Assembly: GCF_018320785.1 (NCBI RefSeq)
Contig: NW_024571691.1
Location: forward strand, 62,001 to 126,000
DNA length: 64,000 nt
Source: Cheilinus undulatus
Lineage: Eukaryota > Chordata > Actinopteri > Labriformes > Labridae
Reading direction: 5' to 3'
Position numbers and translations under genes: made by a program. Each line of letters starts with the position of its first letter. Position 1 is the first letter of the stretch. The notes under the pieces were generated by a model, which worked only from the letters and a program-made list of their open reading frames with translations, made no database searches and was not told the DNA's origin. Of this stretch, positions 45,956-57,900 are shown piece after piece.

Positions 45956-46337
45956 TAAGTTTTTTCTCTGAGACATCAGGAAATAATCAGACTGACGTCC
46001 TGCTGAAGAAACTCTGCGCTCTGTTTTCTGCTTTAATCCGAAGAATTCATTCTATCTTCATTTTAATGTTGTTGAAGGACCAGGGGCCTCATTTATAAAA
46101 CTGTGCAGGAAAGATCACTACAGCTGGCGTACGCCGGAAACACAGGAAATGCGTACGCACAAAAACTTTCAGATTTTTAACAGAGTGCGCACGCACGTCC
46201 TACACCTGTTTCCATTTATAGATCACAATCAACTCTAAAGTTGTCGCACGTGAGGGAATGCTTTGCCCCGCCCATATGGTGCCTATAAAAGGTCAGGTGA
46301 ACGCCCTTGATGAATATTCAATGATATCAGTTTCACG

Positions 46338-46609
46338 ATGGACCAAGACGGAAAACGAGCGAAAAAAAGAAATTTAACTCAATGTGAGGTCACGATATTA
46401 ATAGGAGAGGTGGACACACGCAGAGTCTTATTTGGTGGGCACAGTTTGGGCATCACTAACGCCAGAAAGGCAACAGAGTGGAAGCGTGTGGCTGATGCTG
46501 TAAATAACGTTCCTCAGAGGGACTGTGGCTGAAGTAAAACAGAAATGGTCCGACATAAAAGTGGAGGCGAAAAGGCGCATCGCTCTCATAGAAAGAGTGT
46601 CTGTGTGAC
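46338..46609 (+). pseudogene. Myb/SANT-like DNA-binding protein fragment of the Harbinger element
   Basis: Starts MDQDGKRAKKRNLTQCEV and continues ILIGEVDTRR, FGGHSLGI, ATEWKRVADAVN, matching the Myb/SANT-like (NAIF1-type) domain that Harbinger systems use to bind their ends. The frame breaks near 46515-46523. The domain then resumes in another frame as TVAEVKQKWSDIKVEAKRR up to a TGA at 46607-46609, just before the 12-bp array. The rest of the protein is missing. Confidence 0.8.
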
Positions 46610-46621
46610 AGGAGGGGGAAA

Positions 46622-47748
46622 GATCGTGTCATTGATCGTGTCATTGATCGTGTCTTTGATCGTGTCATTGATCGTGTCTTTGATCGTGTCTTTGATCGTG
46701 TCATTGATCGTGTCTTTGATCGTGTCTTTGATCGTGTCATTGATCGTGTCTTTGATCGTGTCATTGATCGTGTCATTGATCGTGTCTTTGATCGTGTCAT
46801 TGATCGTGTCTTTGATCGTGTCTTTGATCGTGTCATTGATCGTGTCTTTGATCGTGTCATTGATCGTGTCATTGATCGTGTCTTTGATCGTGTCTTTGAT
46901 CGTGTCTTTGATCGTGTCATTGATCGTGTCATTGATCGTGTCTTTGATCGTGTCATTGATCGTGTCATTGATCGTGTCTTTGATCCTGTCATTGATCCTG
47001 TCATTGATCCTGTCATTGATCGTGTCTTTGATCGTGTCATTGATCGTGTCATTGATCGTGTCTTTGATCGTGTCTTTGATCGTGTCATTGATCCTGTCAT
47101 TGATCGTGTCATTGATCGTGTCATTGATCGTGTCTTTGATCCTGTCATTGATCCTGTCATTGATCGTGTCATTGATCGTGTCATTGATCGTGTCTTTGAT
47201 CGTGTCTTTGATCGTGTCATTGATCGTGTCTTTGATCGTGTCATTGATCGTGTCATTGATCGTGTCTTTGATCGTGTCTTTGATCGTGTCATTGATCGTG
47301 TCATTGATCGTGTCTTTGATCGTGTCATTGATCGTGTCATTGATCGTGTCATTGATCCTGTCATTGATCGTGTCATTGATCGTGTCTTTGATCGTGTCTT
47401 TGATCCTGTCATTGATCGTGTCATTGATCGTGTCTTTGATCGTGTCATTGATCGTGTCATTGATCGTGTCATTGATCGTGTCTTTGATCGTGTCATTGAT
47501 CGTGTCATTGATCGTGTCATTGATCGTGTCTTTGATCGTGTCATTGATCGTGTCATTGATCGTGTCTTTGATCGTGTCATTGATCGTGTCATTGATCGTG
47601 TCATTGATCGTGTCATTGATCGTGTCATTGATCGTGTCATTGATCGTGTCATTGATCGTGTCATTGATCATGTCATTGATCGTGTCATTGATCGTGTCTT
47701 TGATCGTGTCATTGATCGTGTCATTGATCATGTCATTGATCCTGTCAT
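46622..47748. repeat. 12-bp satellite, about 94 copies
   Basis: Units GATCGTGTCATT, GATCGTGTCTTT, GATCCTGTCATT and rare GATCATGTCATT. The first units grow out of the end of the Myb-like region (ggggaaagatcgtgtc). All three frames on both strands are open for about 380 codons (SLIV, TRSM, NDTI repeats), none of which is a gene. The unit includes GATC, so the array is extremely dense in that restriction and methylation site. Confidence 0.97.
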
Positions 47749-48242
47749 TTTAATTACTTTTATTATAAATGTTAAACTTAATTTGTCTGGCACACTTTGG
47801 GAGCACGGTTACTGTCCGCCTTGTTGTTTATGTGAATGCATGTCAGTAACATGTAGGGTTTGTTTCACACTGACAGAACATGATCGAGTCAATAATAAAG
47901 GCTATGTGTGTGGGCACGCGTGCGTGTGTTCACGCACTCCCTCGGGCATTAATGTAAATTTTTCCTCTTTTTTTTCGTTTTTTCAAATATATCCTTCATA
48001 TATGTTATGTGTTGTAAAATGTTTAATGTTTGATTATTTCACACAAATGTATCAGTTTCACATCAGTCTTTAATTTCATCCTTCTACTGTTGAGGTCAGT
48101 TTCCGTTTCTCCAGGTTTTGTGCGTACGGCAGGGTCAGAGCTGCCGTGGAGGTGCGCACATTTTCCTGTCAAGTTTGTTCTTTCTTACAAGTGGCGTACG
48201 CTTTCTTTAGTGCGTACGCAGTGTTTATAAATGAGGCCCCTG

Positions 48243-48600
48243 ATCCTGTCTCTGGATCTCTGGCAGGAACCTTTGACTCTTCATACACAGCTAGAAAAAG
48301 TCAAACCATCATGTTAGAGTAACTAAAAATAGATGTTCAGAGTCTTTATGAACATATTTGAGGATACCTCATCATCACTGCACACCCTTTCAAAATAAAA
48401 GCCTTTATGATCGTTAGGTAGACCACTTCCTGAAGACATGGTTTTGACCATGCTCTGTTTTACTCTCTGATCCTAAGCACATATGAGGACAGAACGTGTC
48501 CCAGGAGGGACCAAAGGAGAACCCAGAGAAAAGCTAAAGAGAACCCAGGAACCAAAGGAGAATCTAAGAGAGACTCTGGGCATCTAGGTTAGACTTTTTC
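48243..48600. other. Unique sequence with a candidate polyadenylation signal
   Basis: AATAAA at 48394-48399 (AAAATAAAAGCC context) is the best-looking signal downstream of arrb2. It would imply a 3.2-kb 3' UTR containing two transposons, so an earlier signal (for example AATAAA near 45607, inside the MITE) is equally possible. Nothing else recognised. Confidence 0.35.
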
Positions 48601-49798
48601 CTTCAGTCTGACAGTGACAGTGAAGGATAAAGTCTAACCTAGATCTGCAGTGACAGTGAAGGATAAAGTCTAACCTAGATCTGCAATGACAGTGAAGGAT
48701 AAAGTCTAACCTAGATCTGCAGTGACAGCAAAGGATAAAGTCTAACCTAGATCTGCAGTGACAGCGAAGGATAAAGTCTAACCTAGATCTGCAGTGACAG
48801 CGAAGGATAAAGTCTAACCTACATCTGCTGTGACAGCGAAGGATAAAGTCTAACCTAGATCTGCAGTGACAGTGAAGGATAAAGTCTAACCTAGATCTGC
48901 TGTGACAGCGAAGGATAAAGTCTAACCTAGATCTGCAGTGACAGCGAAGGATAAAGTCTAACCTAGATCTGCAATGACAGCGAAGGATAAAGTCTAACCT
49001 AGATCTGCAGTGACAGCGAAGGATAAAGTCTAACCTAGATCTGCAATGACAGCGAAGGATAAAGTCTAACCTAGATCTGCAATGACAGCGAAGGATAAAG
49101 TCTAACCTAGATCTGCAGTGACAGCGAAGGATAAAGTCTAACCTAGATCTGCAATGACAGCGAAGGATAAAGTCTAACCTAGATCTGCAGTGACAGTGAA
49201 GGATAAAGTCTAACCTAGATCTGCAATGACAGCGAAGGATAAAGTCTAACCTAGATCTGCAGTGACAGTGAAGGATAAAGTCTAACCTAGATCTGCAGTG
49301 ACAGTGAAGGATAAAGTCTAACCTAGATCTGCAGTGACAGCGAAGGATAAAGTCTAACCTAGATCTGCAGTGACAGTGAAGGATAAAGTCTAACCTAGAT
49401 CTGCAATGACAGTGAAGGATAAAGTCTAACCTAGATCTGCAGTGACAGTGAAGGATAAAGTCTAACCTAGATCTGCAATGACAGTGAAGGATAAAGTCTA
49501 ACCTAGATCTGCAGTGACAGTGAAGGATAAAGTCTAACCTAGATCTGCAGTGACAGTGAAGGATAAAGTCTAACCTAGATCTGCAGTGACAGTGAAGGAT
49601 AAAGTCTAACCTAGATCTGCAATGACAGTGAAGGATAAAGTCTAACCTAGATCTGCTGTGACAGTGAAGGATAAAGTCTAACCTAGATCTGCAATGACAG
49701 TGAAGGATAAAGTCTAACCTAGATCTGCAGTGACAGTGAAGGATAAAGTCTAACCTAGATCTGCAGTGACAGTGAAGGATAAAGTCTAACCTAGATCT
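48600..49798. repeat. 36-bp minisatellite, about 33 copies
   Basis: Units GCAGTGACAGTGAAGGATAA plus AGTCTAACCTAGATCT, with g/a at position 4 and t/c changes (gacagcgaagg). The 36-bp length leaves the - strand open (CRSRLDFILHCH per unit). Not a gene. Lies between the convergent arrb2 and med11. Confidence 0.96.
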
Positions 49799-49912
49799 GT
49801 CAAGATATTCTCTTTTTGTTCTCTTTTGGTTCTCCTGGTTCCTCCCACAGTCCATGAACGTTCGTCTATGGTTATTCGTGACTAGCTGTGAATGTGAGCA
49901 TGAAGAGTTGCT

Positions 49913-50112
49913 GGTCCAGGTTGTAACCGCGCCTCCTGCCCTGGGATTGGCTGGTCCAGGTTGTAACCGCGCCTCCTGCCCTGGGATTGGCTGGTCCAGG
50001 TTGTAACTGCGCCTCCTGCCCTGGGATTGGCTGGTCCAGGTTGTAACCGCGCCTCCTGCCCTGGGATTGGCTGGTCCAGGTTGTAACCGCGCCTCCTGCC
50101 CTGGGATTGGCT
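49913..50112. repeat. 40-bp minisatellite, 5 copies
   Basis: Units CTGGTCCAGGTTGTAACCGC plus GCCTCCTGCCCTGGGATTGG, almost identical (one C-to-T). CpG- and GC-rich unlike its neighbours. Confidence 0.95.
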
Positions 50113-50269
50113 GTAGCCCCTGAGACGTTGAAGATAAAGTGAATGACATTTCTGCAGCAACGACAGGATGAGTTTAAACAACTTTAATTTGATGATTTTA
50201 GAAGAACTCCTGTTGATTACATCTTTACGCTCCATAACAAATCTGAATTTCTTTAATATTCGGAACGTT

Positions 50270-51525
50270 TTAATATTCATGAAAAATAAATCATTATAAA
50301 TCATGCTTTTATATATTTGAATGTTTTATCAGTCTATTACATGAATAATCAGTGATGAATAATAAATCATGCTTTTATATATTGGAATGTTTTATCAGTC
50401 TATTACATGAATAATCAGTGATGAATAATAAATCATGCTTTTATATATTGGAATGTTTTATCAGTCTATTACATGAATAATCAGTGGTGAATAATAAATT
50501 ATGCTTTTATATACTGGAATGTTTTATCAGTCTATTACATGAATAATCAGTGGTGAATAATAAATTATGCTTTTATATACTGGAATGTTTTATCAGTCTA
50601 TTACATGAATAATCAGTGATGAATTATAAATCATGCTTTTATATATTTGAATGTTTTATCAGTCTATTACATGAATAATCAGTGATGAATTATAAATCAT
50701 GCTTTTATATATATTTGAATGTTTTATCAGTCTATTACATGAATAATCAGTGATGAATAATAAATCATGCTTTTATATATATTGGAATGTTTTATCAGTC
50801 TATTACATGAATAATCAGTGATGAATAATAAATTATGCTTTTATATATTTGAATGTTTTATCAGTCTATTACATGAATAATCAGTGATGAATAATAAATC
50901 ATGCTTTTATATATTGGAATGTTTTATCAGTCTATTACATGAATAATCAGTGATGAATTATAAATCATGCTTTTATATATATTTGAATGTTTTATCAGTC
51001 TATTACATGAATAATCAGTGATGAATAATAAATCATGCTTTTATATATTGGAATGTTTTATCAGTCTATTACATGAATAATCAGTGATGAATAATAAATC
51101 ATGCTTTTATATATTGGAATGTTTTATCAGTCTATTACATGAATAATCAGTGATGAATAATAAATCATGCTTTTATATATATTGGAATGTTTTATCAGTC
51201 TATTACATGAATAATCAGTGGTGAATAATAAATTATGCTTTTATATATTTGAATGTTTTATCAGTCTATTACATGAATAATCAGTGATGAATTATAAATC
51301 ATGCTTTTATATATTTGAATGTTTTATCAGTCTATTACATGAATAATCAGTGATGAATAATAAATTATGCTTTTATATACTGGAATGTTTTATCAGTCTA
51401 TTACATGAATAATCAGTGATGAATAATAAATCATGCTTTTATATATTTGAATGTTTTATCAGTCTATTACATGAATAATCAGTGATGAATTATAAATCAT
51501 GCTTTTATATATTGGAATGTTTTAT
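50270..51525. repeat. 66-bp minisatellite, about 19 copies
   Basis: Units contain AAATCATGCTTTTATATATT, GGAATGTTTTATCAGTCTAT and TACATGAATAATCAGTGATG. Variation is mainly in the TATATAT length. AT-rich. Confidence 0.95.
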
Positions 51526-52149
51526 CGTCTATTTTATGATCATGCAATAGAGTGATAAGTTCTAGGTCTGATCTGTAAACCACTGTTCTCTGTTAGAATG
51601 TGGGCTGTTGTCTTTAGTGTCAAACATGCTTTCACTCAGAATCATCTAGAAATCAACAGAAATGATGACCAACGTCAAAAACATGCTGTTCCATGACTGT
51701 GAAAATAAACGTTTACACCCATCAGAGCAACTCTGGTGTGATTTTTCACTGATTTATCAACATTTCAGCCAAAACCAGATCATTCACAACAAAACAGAAA
51801 CAGTCTGGATTAGAAACCTTGATCCGTCTCTGAGCCGGGTCATCACAGACCGGGGCTCGTCTAGGGGCGGAGCCTCAGGAGGGCGTGTTTGGGCTGCAGG
51901 AGCCTCTGACCTGGACCAATCAAAGTTCTTCAAAAGCCGTCTGCTCCCCAGGATACGACCACAGATCTACTGAACATTGTTATTCATGCACAGATGTAGC
52001 TGCTGTTAATGCTGATTATCATTTTTGTCCCTACTGAGCAGCCGTAGGGCAAACCTAACAGGATCGCCTGTCAGAGAGTCCTATTCCTGCTTTTCTAAAG
52101 GATGATCTCTACAAGAATCCAGACAGGAGGCAGCAGGTTAAACCAAACT
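51526..52149. other. Unique intergenic sequence, no feature recognised
   Basis: Non-coding sequence between the 66-bp array and the med11 3' end. No exon or transposon end could be supported. Confidence 0.5.
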
Positions 52150-52155
52150 TTTATT
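52150..52155 (-). promoter_or_regulatory. med11: med11 polyadenylation signal
   Basis: AATAAA on the - strand, 144 nt after the med11 stop codon, giving a normal short 3' UTR. Confidence 0.65.
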
Positions 52156-52298
52156 AGACGGATAGATAAAGATTCTAAATGTGGAAACAAAAAAACAAAC
52201 ATGACGGTGCAGGAAACCAGAACATCTCCTTCCTGTTTCAGTGTCTGTAATGACAGAAATCATCCACGAACACGTGGAGGTGGAGCTGAAACTGAGCT

Positions 52299-54721
52299 TC
52301 ACGTCTGCGGAGGCTGCTCCAGCATCAGCTCACAGGTCCGTCCCAGTTCTCCCAGTTTGACTTTGGCGTACTCGGCTCGGTTCAGAGCCATCTGACAGTC
52401 CTTCCTGGCCGAGTAGGTGGAGCCTTCGTGAGGCTGACCTGTGGCGACCTGCAGAGGAGACGGAGGATTACAGGTTCATCCTGGTGATTGGACTAACAGG
52501 GTTCTAATGAACGTGTGACGGAACAACACGGAACAGAAATATTCAATCCTTCCTACTTCACAGAAGAAAGGATTTTGGTGTCATGCCTGAGCATGACTCC
52601 CTGTCTCTGGTCTGTGGTTCTAATAGAGAACTATGTAGACTGTCTGATAGAAGCCTTGCTGAATGTTGGGATGTTGGGGCCATAGCAAGTAACTTCTGAA
52701 AAAGTGGGTGTGACTGTGTGGACATCTTCTCACCAGGTTTAACCTCCGTCTCTCACCTGTGTCAGGTAGCGGATCTGGGCACTCAGCTCGCTCTCGACCC
52801 GGTTAACAGAGCCCTGAAACTGGACCAGCTGTCTGTCCAGGAGGCTGGCATTGTGTTTGTCTTTGGAGAGCTCCAGAACGATGGTTCCTAGAACAGACAA
52901 CAAGACCATGTCAGCTAAATACTAGCCCAGTTCAGGGTACAGGACAAGGCTGAAGGGGCCCTCAGGGGCCACTGCATTAAAAACAGGCATGATCCTGTAC
53001 TGAAGTCACTGCATGGGCTCAGGAACATGCCATCCACCAATGACAGTTAAAGCTGGATCATGGAGACAAGAAGCCATATGTGACCAGGATCCAGAAACAC
53101 CACCGTCTTCTCTGGACCAAAGCTCATTTAACATGAACTGAGGAAACATGGAAAACTGTTCTGTGGTCAGAGGAATCATGGAAAACTGTTCTGTGGTCAG
53201 AGGAATCATGGAAAACTGTTCTGTGGTCAGAGGAATCATGGAAAACTGTTCTGTGGTCAGAGGAATCATGGAAAACTGTTCTGTGGTCAGAGGAATCATG
53301 GAAAACTGTTCTGTGGTCAGAGGGAAACATGGAAAACTGTTCTGTGGTCAGAGGAATCATGGAAAACTGTTCTGTGGTCAGAGGAATCATGGAAAACTGT
53401 TCTGTGGTCAGAGTAAACAAGGAAAACTGTTCTGTGGTCAGAGTAAACATGGAAAACTGTTCTGTGGTCAGAGGAAACATGGAAAACTGTTCTGTGGTCA
53501 GAGTAAACAAGGAAAACTGTTCTGTGGTCAGAGTAAACATGGAAAACTGTTCTGTGGTCAGAGGAAACATGGAAAACTGTTCTGTGGTCAGAGGAAACAT
53601 GGAAAACTGTTCTGTGGTCAGAGGAAACATGGAAAACTGTTCTGTGGTCAGAGGAAACAAGGAAAACTGTTCTGTGGTCAGAGGGAAACATGGAAAACTG
53701 TTCTGTGGTCAGAGGAAACATGGAAAACTGTTCTGTGGTCAGAGGAAACATGGAAAACTGTTCTGTGGTCAGAGGAAACATGGAAAACTGTTCTGTGGTC
53801 AGAGTAAACATGGAAAACTGTTCTGTGGTCAGAGGAAACATGGAAAACTGTTCTGTGGTCAGAGGAAACATGGAAAACTGTTCTGTGGTCAGAGGAAACA
53901 TGGAAAACTGTTCTGTGGTCAGAGGAAACATGGAAAACTGTTCTGTGGTCAGAGGAAACATGGAAAACTGTTCTGTGGTCAGAGGAAACATGGAAAACTG
54001 TTCTGTGGTCAGAGGAGACATGGAAAACTGTTCTGTGGTCAGATGAATCAAAGCATCAATTTATTCACATTTTAAACAGCGTCCCAGCGTTTTTGTAACT
54101 GTGTAGACAGATATAAAGTCAGCGCTCTGAGATGGCGTTACCTAAAGTAGTAACAACACCATGTCTTTTATACAAACCGATAACAATGAGTTAACAAAAT
54201 CTTATTTCATACCACAAACAACAAAAAAATCGGAAGCACAAACAAACGGCCCATTACTACAGAAGCCCAGAGAGGACAAACACGCAGGAATTTTATTTTA
54301 ATTTTCTTGTGGACATTTTTGTAGCTTTAATAATCTTGACAAATAAACACATAATCACATGAAAGCCAGATTTTTTCATCCCAAGATAAAAGGATGAATT
54401 ACTCAACAGGAACCGGGTTAAATAAAATGCACGAATAAGCGCAGTATCCTTAGGGGCTTCCCTGCATGATCGCCTAACGACAGTTTTATTTATCCACGAC
54501 CATTTTCAGGGCCCTGACCCACCGGTTGAGAGCCACAGAACTAATCTCTGCTAAATAAATAAAACAAATGTCCTTTACACGTCTGTGAAGGCTCTAACTC
54601 TTTATACTCAGCGGTAAAACAGACATTAAATAATCCGGTAGCCGATCTCACCAGCACACTGTAGAACCATGGCTATCTCCTTCTCCACATCCTCTAGAGC
54701 TCTGAGCCGCTCATTGGCCAT
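52299..54721 (-). CDS. med11: Mediator complex subunit 11, 3 exons, complete
   Basis: Small helical subunit of the Mediator head module; with MED22 it forms a four-helix bundle and helps RNA polymerase II and TFIIH assemble at promoters in the nucleus. Coding exons on the - strand: 54721-54652, 52887-52757, 52448-52299; GT-AG introns, 351 nt, 116 aa (human 117). Start [16 protein letters not shown] matches the family core but lacks the few residues human MED11 has before ANERL. Exon 2 gives LELSKDK, LLDRQ and SAQIRYLTQ; exon 3 gives [19 protein letters not shown], and the protein ends QPPQT. Head to head with pelp1 and convergent with arrb2. Intron 1 (52888-54651) holds a Tc1-like relic with a 30-bp array. 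Identification is very secure from length, motifs and position beside arrb2. Confidence 0.96.
52950..54110. mobile_element. Second copy of the Tc1-like element with its own 30-bp array, med11 intron 1
   Basis: From CAGGGGCCACTGCATTAAAA (52966) to about 53140 it parallels the copy at 16853-17065, with small deletions (the ttccagaaatcagcg stretch is missing). The 30-bp array follows, then a right end with CAGCGTCCCAGCGTTTTTGT (54078-54097) that matches the family terminus. The left inverted repeat is gone, so it is truncated. No protein. Confidence 0.82.
53138..54044. repeat. 30-bp minisatellite, about 30 copies, same unit as in arrb2 intron 1
   Basis: GGAAACATGGAAAACTGTTC/TGTGGTCAGA units. 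Here there are no short units, and there is a private GGAATCATGG variant block at the left and a GTAAACAAGG variant in the middle. Open on both strands, not coding. Confidence 0.95.
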
Positions 54722-54941
54722 CACAGGGCGGGAAGATGTCCTCTTAGCCGTTTACTAACTGTACATTAAACCTATAAAAGACGTTACACGGTTAAATATT
54801 CCGAATTAAATGGATTTAGAAGGCTATAAAGTCTACTAAAGAGGCTATAGCTGAGATAAGACAACAAAGAGCGCATGTAATCGACGTCATCTCGTCTCGC
54901 GGCTATGACGTAAGCGGTTGGCGACAGGCGGACAGGCAAAG
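54722..54941. promoter_or_regulatory. Bidirectional med11/pelp1 promoter with CRE-like sites
   Basis: 220 bp separate the two ATGs, which point away from each other. The interval contains GACGTC (54883-54888, within CGACGTCATC) and TGACGTAA (54906-54913), both matching ATF/CREB half or full sites near the pelp1 side. No TATA box suitable for pelp1 is seen; TATAAA at 54774 reads toward pelp1 but is 168 bp away. Confidence 0.7.
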
Positions 54942-57900
54942 ATGGCTACATCGGCTTGGCTGCGTGGCCCGTCCGCGCTGCGGCTAACGGAGGGTCTGGT
55001 GTCGGTTCTGAAGGAGCAGAGAGCCGAGTACCTACCGGCTCTGCTGTCCAGCTACCGGGAACATGGCGCCTTTACCGGGCAGGTAGGAGAGCGGGGGCTA
55101 GTTAGAGATTAGCATGTAATCTGTTACTGCAGGGCTGCTAAGGCTACAGGCTGCTTTGTTCACTCATCACACCTGAGAGCTGCGGGTAACTCTGACCACA
55201 CCTGGACATCAGGAGGACTGTTTACCATGTTACCTACCTGTACCTGCATTAAACACCTGTGTTCATCTCTGCAGGGTCCTAGCGTGGCGGGAGGGCTGGT
55301 GGGATTCAGCAACGCCAAACTAAACTCCAGTAAGACCAGGTGAGTTAAAAAAGATACCACGAGGGAGACCTAAAACTACAGCACGAGACTGTAAATACCT
55401 GATATTTACCCTCATATATAACTACAGTATGACACACCTGATATTTACCTTCATATATAACTACAGTATGACACACCTGATATTTACCCTCATATATAAC
55501 TACAGTATGACACACCTGATATTTACCCTCATATATAACTACAGTATGACACACCTGATATTTACCCTCATATATAACTACAGTATGACACACCTGATAT
55601 TTACCTTCATATATAACTACAGTATGACACACCTGATATTTACCTTCATATATAACTACAGTATGACACACCTGATATTTACCCTCATATATAACTACAG
55701 TATGACACACCTGATATTTACCCTCATATATAACTACAGTATGACACACCTGATATTTACCCTCATATATAACTACAGTATGACACACCTGATATTTACC
55801 TTCATATATAACTACAGTATGACACACCTGATATTTACCCTCATATATAACTACAGTATGACACACCTGATATTTACCCTCATATATAACTACAGTATGA
55901 CACACCTGATATTTACCCTCATATATAACTACAGTATGACACACCTGATATTTACCTTCATATATAACTACAGTATGACACACCTGATATTTACCCTCAT
56001 ATATAACTACAGTATGACACACCTGATATTTACCCTCATATATAACTACAGTATGACACACCTGATATTTACCCTCATATATAACTACAGTATGACACAC
56101 CTGATATTTACCCTCATATATAACTACAGTATGACACACCTGATATTTACCTTCATATATAACTACAGTATGACACACCTGATATTTACCCTCATATATA
56201 ACTACAGTATGACACACCTGATATTTACCTTCATATAACTACAGTATGACACACCTGATATTTACCCTCATATATAACTACAGTATGACACACCTGATAT
56301 TTACCCTCATATATAACTACAGTATGACACACCTGATATTTACCCTCATATATAACTACAGTATGACACACCTGATATTTACCTTCATATATAACTACAG
56401 TATGACACACCTGATATTTACCTTCATATATAACTACAGTATGACACACCTGATATTTACCCTCATATATAACTACAGTATGACACACCTGATATTTACC
56501 CTCATATATAACTACAGTATGACACACCTGATATTTACCTTCATATATAACTACAGTATGACACACCTGATATTTACCCTCATATATAACTACAGTATGA
56601 CACACCTGATATTTACCTTCATATATAACTACAGTATGACACACCTGATATTTACCCTCATATATAACTACAGTATGACACACCTGATATTTACCTTCAT
56701 ATATAACTACAGTATGACACACCTGATATTTACCCTCATATATAACTACAGTATGACACACCTGATATTTACCCTCATATATAACTACAGTATGACACAC
56801 CTGATATTTACCTTCATATATAACTACAGTATGACACACCTGATATTTACCTTCATATATAACTACAGTATGACACACCTGATATTTACCCTCATATATA
56901 ACTACAGTATGACACACCTGATATTTACCTTCATATATAACTACAGTATGACACACCTGATATTTACCTTCATATATAACTACAGTATGACACACCTGAT
57001 ATTTACCCTCATATATAACTACAGTATGACACACCTGATATTTACCCTCATATATAACTACAGTATGACACACCTGATATTTACCCTCATATATAACTAC
57101 AGTATGACACACCTGATATTTACCTTCATATATAACTACAGTATGACACACCTGATATTTACCCTCATATATAACTACAGTATGACACACCTGATATTTA
57201 CCCTCATATATAACTACAGTATGACACACCTGATATTTACCCTCATATATAACTACAGTATGACACACCTGATATTTACCCTCATATATAACTACAGTAT
57301 GACACACCTGATATTTACCCTCATATATAACTACAGTATGACACACCTGATATTTACCTTCATATATAACTACAGTATGACACACCTGATATTTACCCTC
57401 ATATATAACTACAGTATGACACACCTGATATTTACCTTCATATATAACTACAGTATGACACACCTGATATTTACCCTCATATATAACTACAGTATGACAC
57501 ACCTGATATTTACCCTCATATATAACTACAGTATGACACACCTGATATTTACCCTCATATATAACTACAGTATGACACACCTGATATTTACCTTCATATA
57601 TAACTACAGTATGACACACCTGATATTTACCTTCATATATAACTACAGTATGACACACCTGATATTTACCCTCATATATAACTACGGTATGACACACCTG
57701 ATATTTACCTTCATATATAACTACAGTATGACACACCTGATATTTACCCTCATATATAACTACAGTATGACACACCTGATATTTACCCTCATATATAACT
57801 ACAATACGACACACCTGATATTTACCCTCACATATAACTACAGTATGACACACCTGATATTTACCTTCATATATAACTACAGTATGATACACCTGATATT

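Larger units (their letters stand above)
46081..48242. mobile_element. PIF/Harbinger-like element with internal 12-bp array
   Basis: Perfect 19-bp terminal inverted repeats: CAGGGGCCTCATTTATAAA at the left and its exact complement at 48224-48242. Subterminal GCGTACGCAC (46151-46160) pairs with GTGCGTACGC near 48210. A Myb/SANT-like ORF fragment near the left end supports Harbinger, whose elements carry such a second protein. The transposase gene is absent and the middle is a 12-bp satellite. No clear target duplication was found. Confidence 0.8.

Noticed and set aside
46456-47753. Frames of about 380-400 codons on both strands with SLIV, TRSM or NDTI repeats
   Set aside because: Product of the 12-bp satellite inside the Harbinger-like element.
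48584-50149. 521-codon - strand frame with CRSRLDFILHCH repeats
   Set aside because: Runs through the 36-bp and then the 40-bp minisatellite; not a protein.
54918-54941. Upstream extension of pelp1 starting at TTG (54918)
   Set aside because: The ATG at 54942 gives the expected MATSAW-type start; a TTG start is not expected in a vertebrate nuclear gene.
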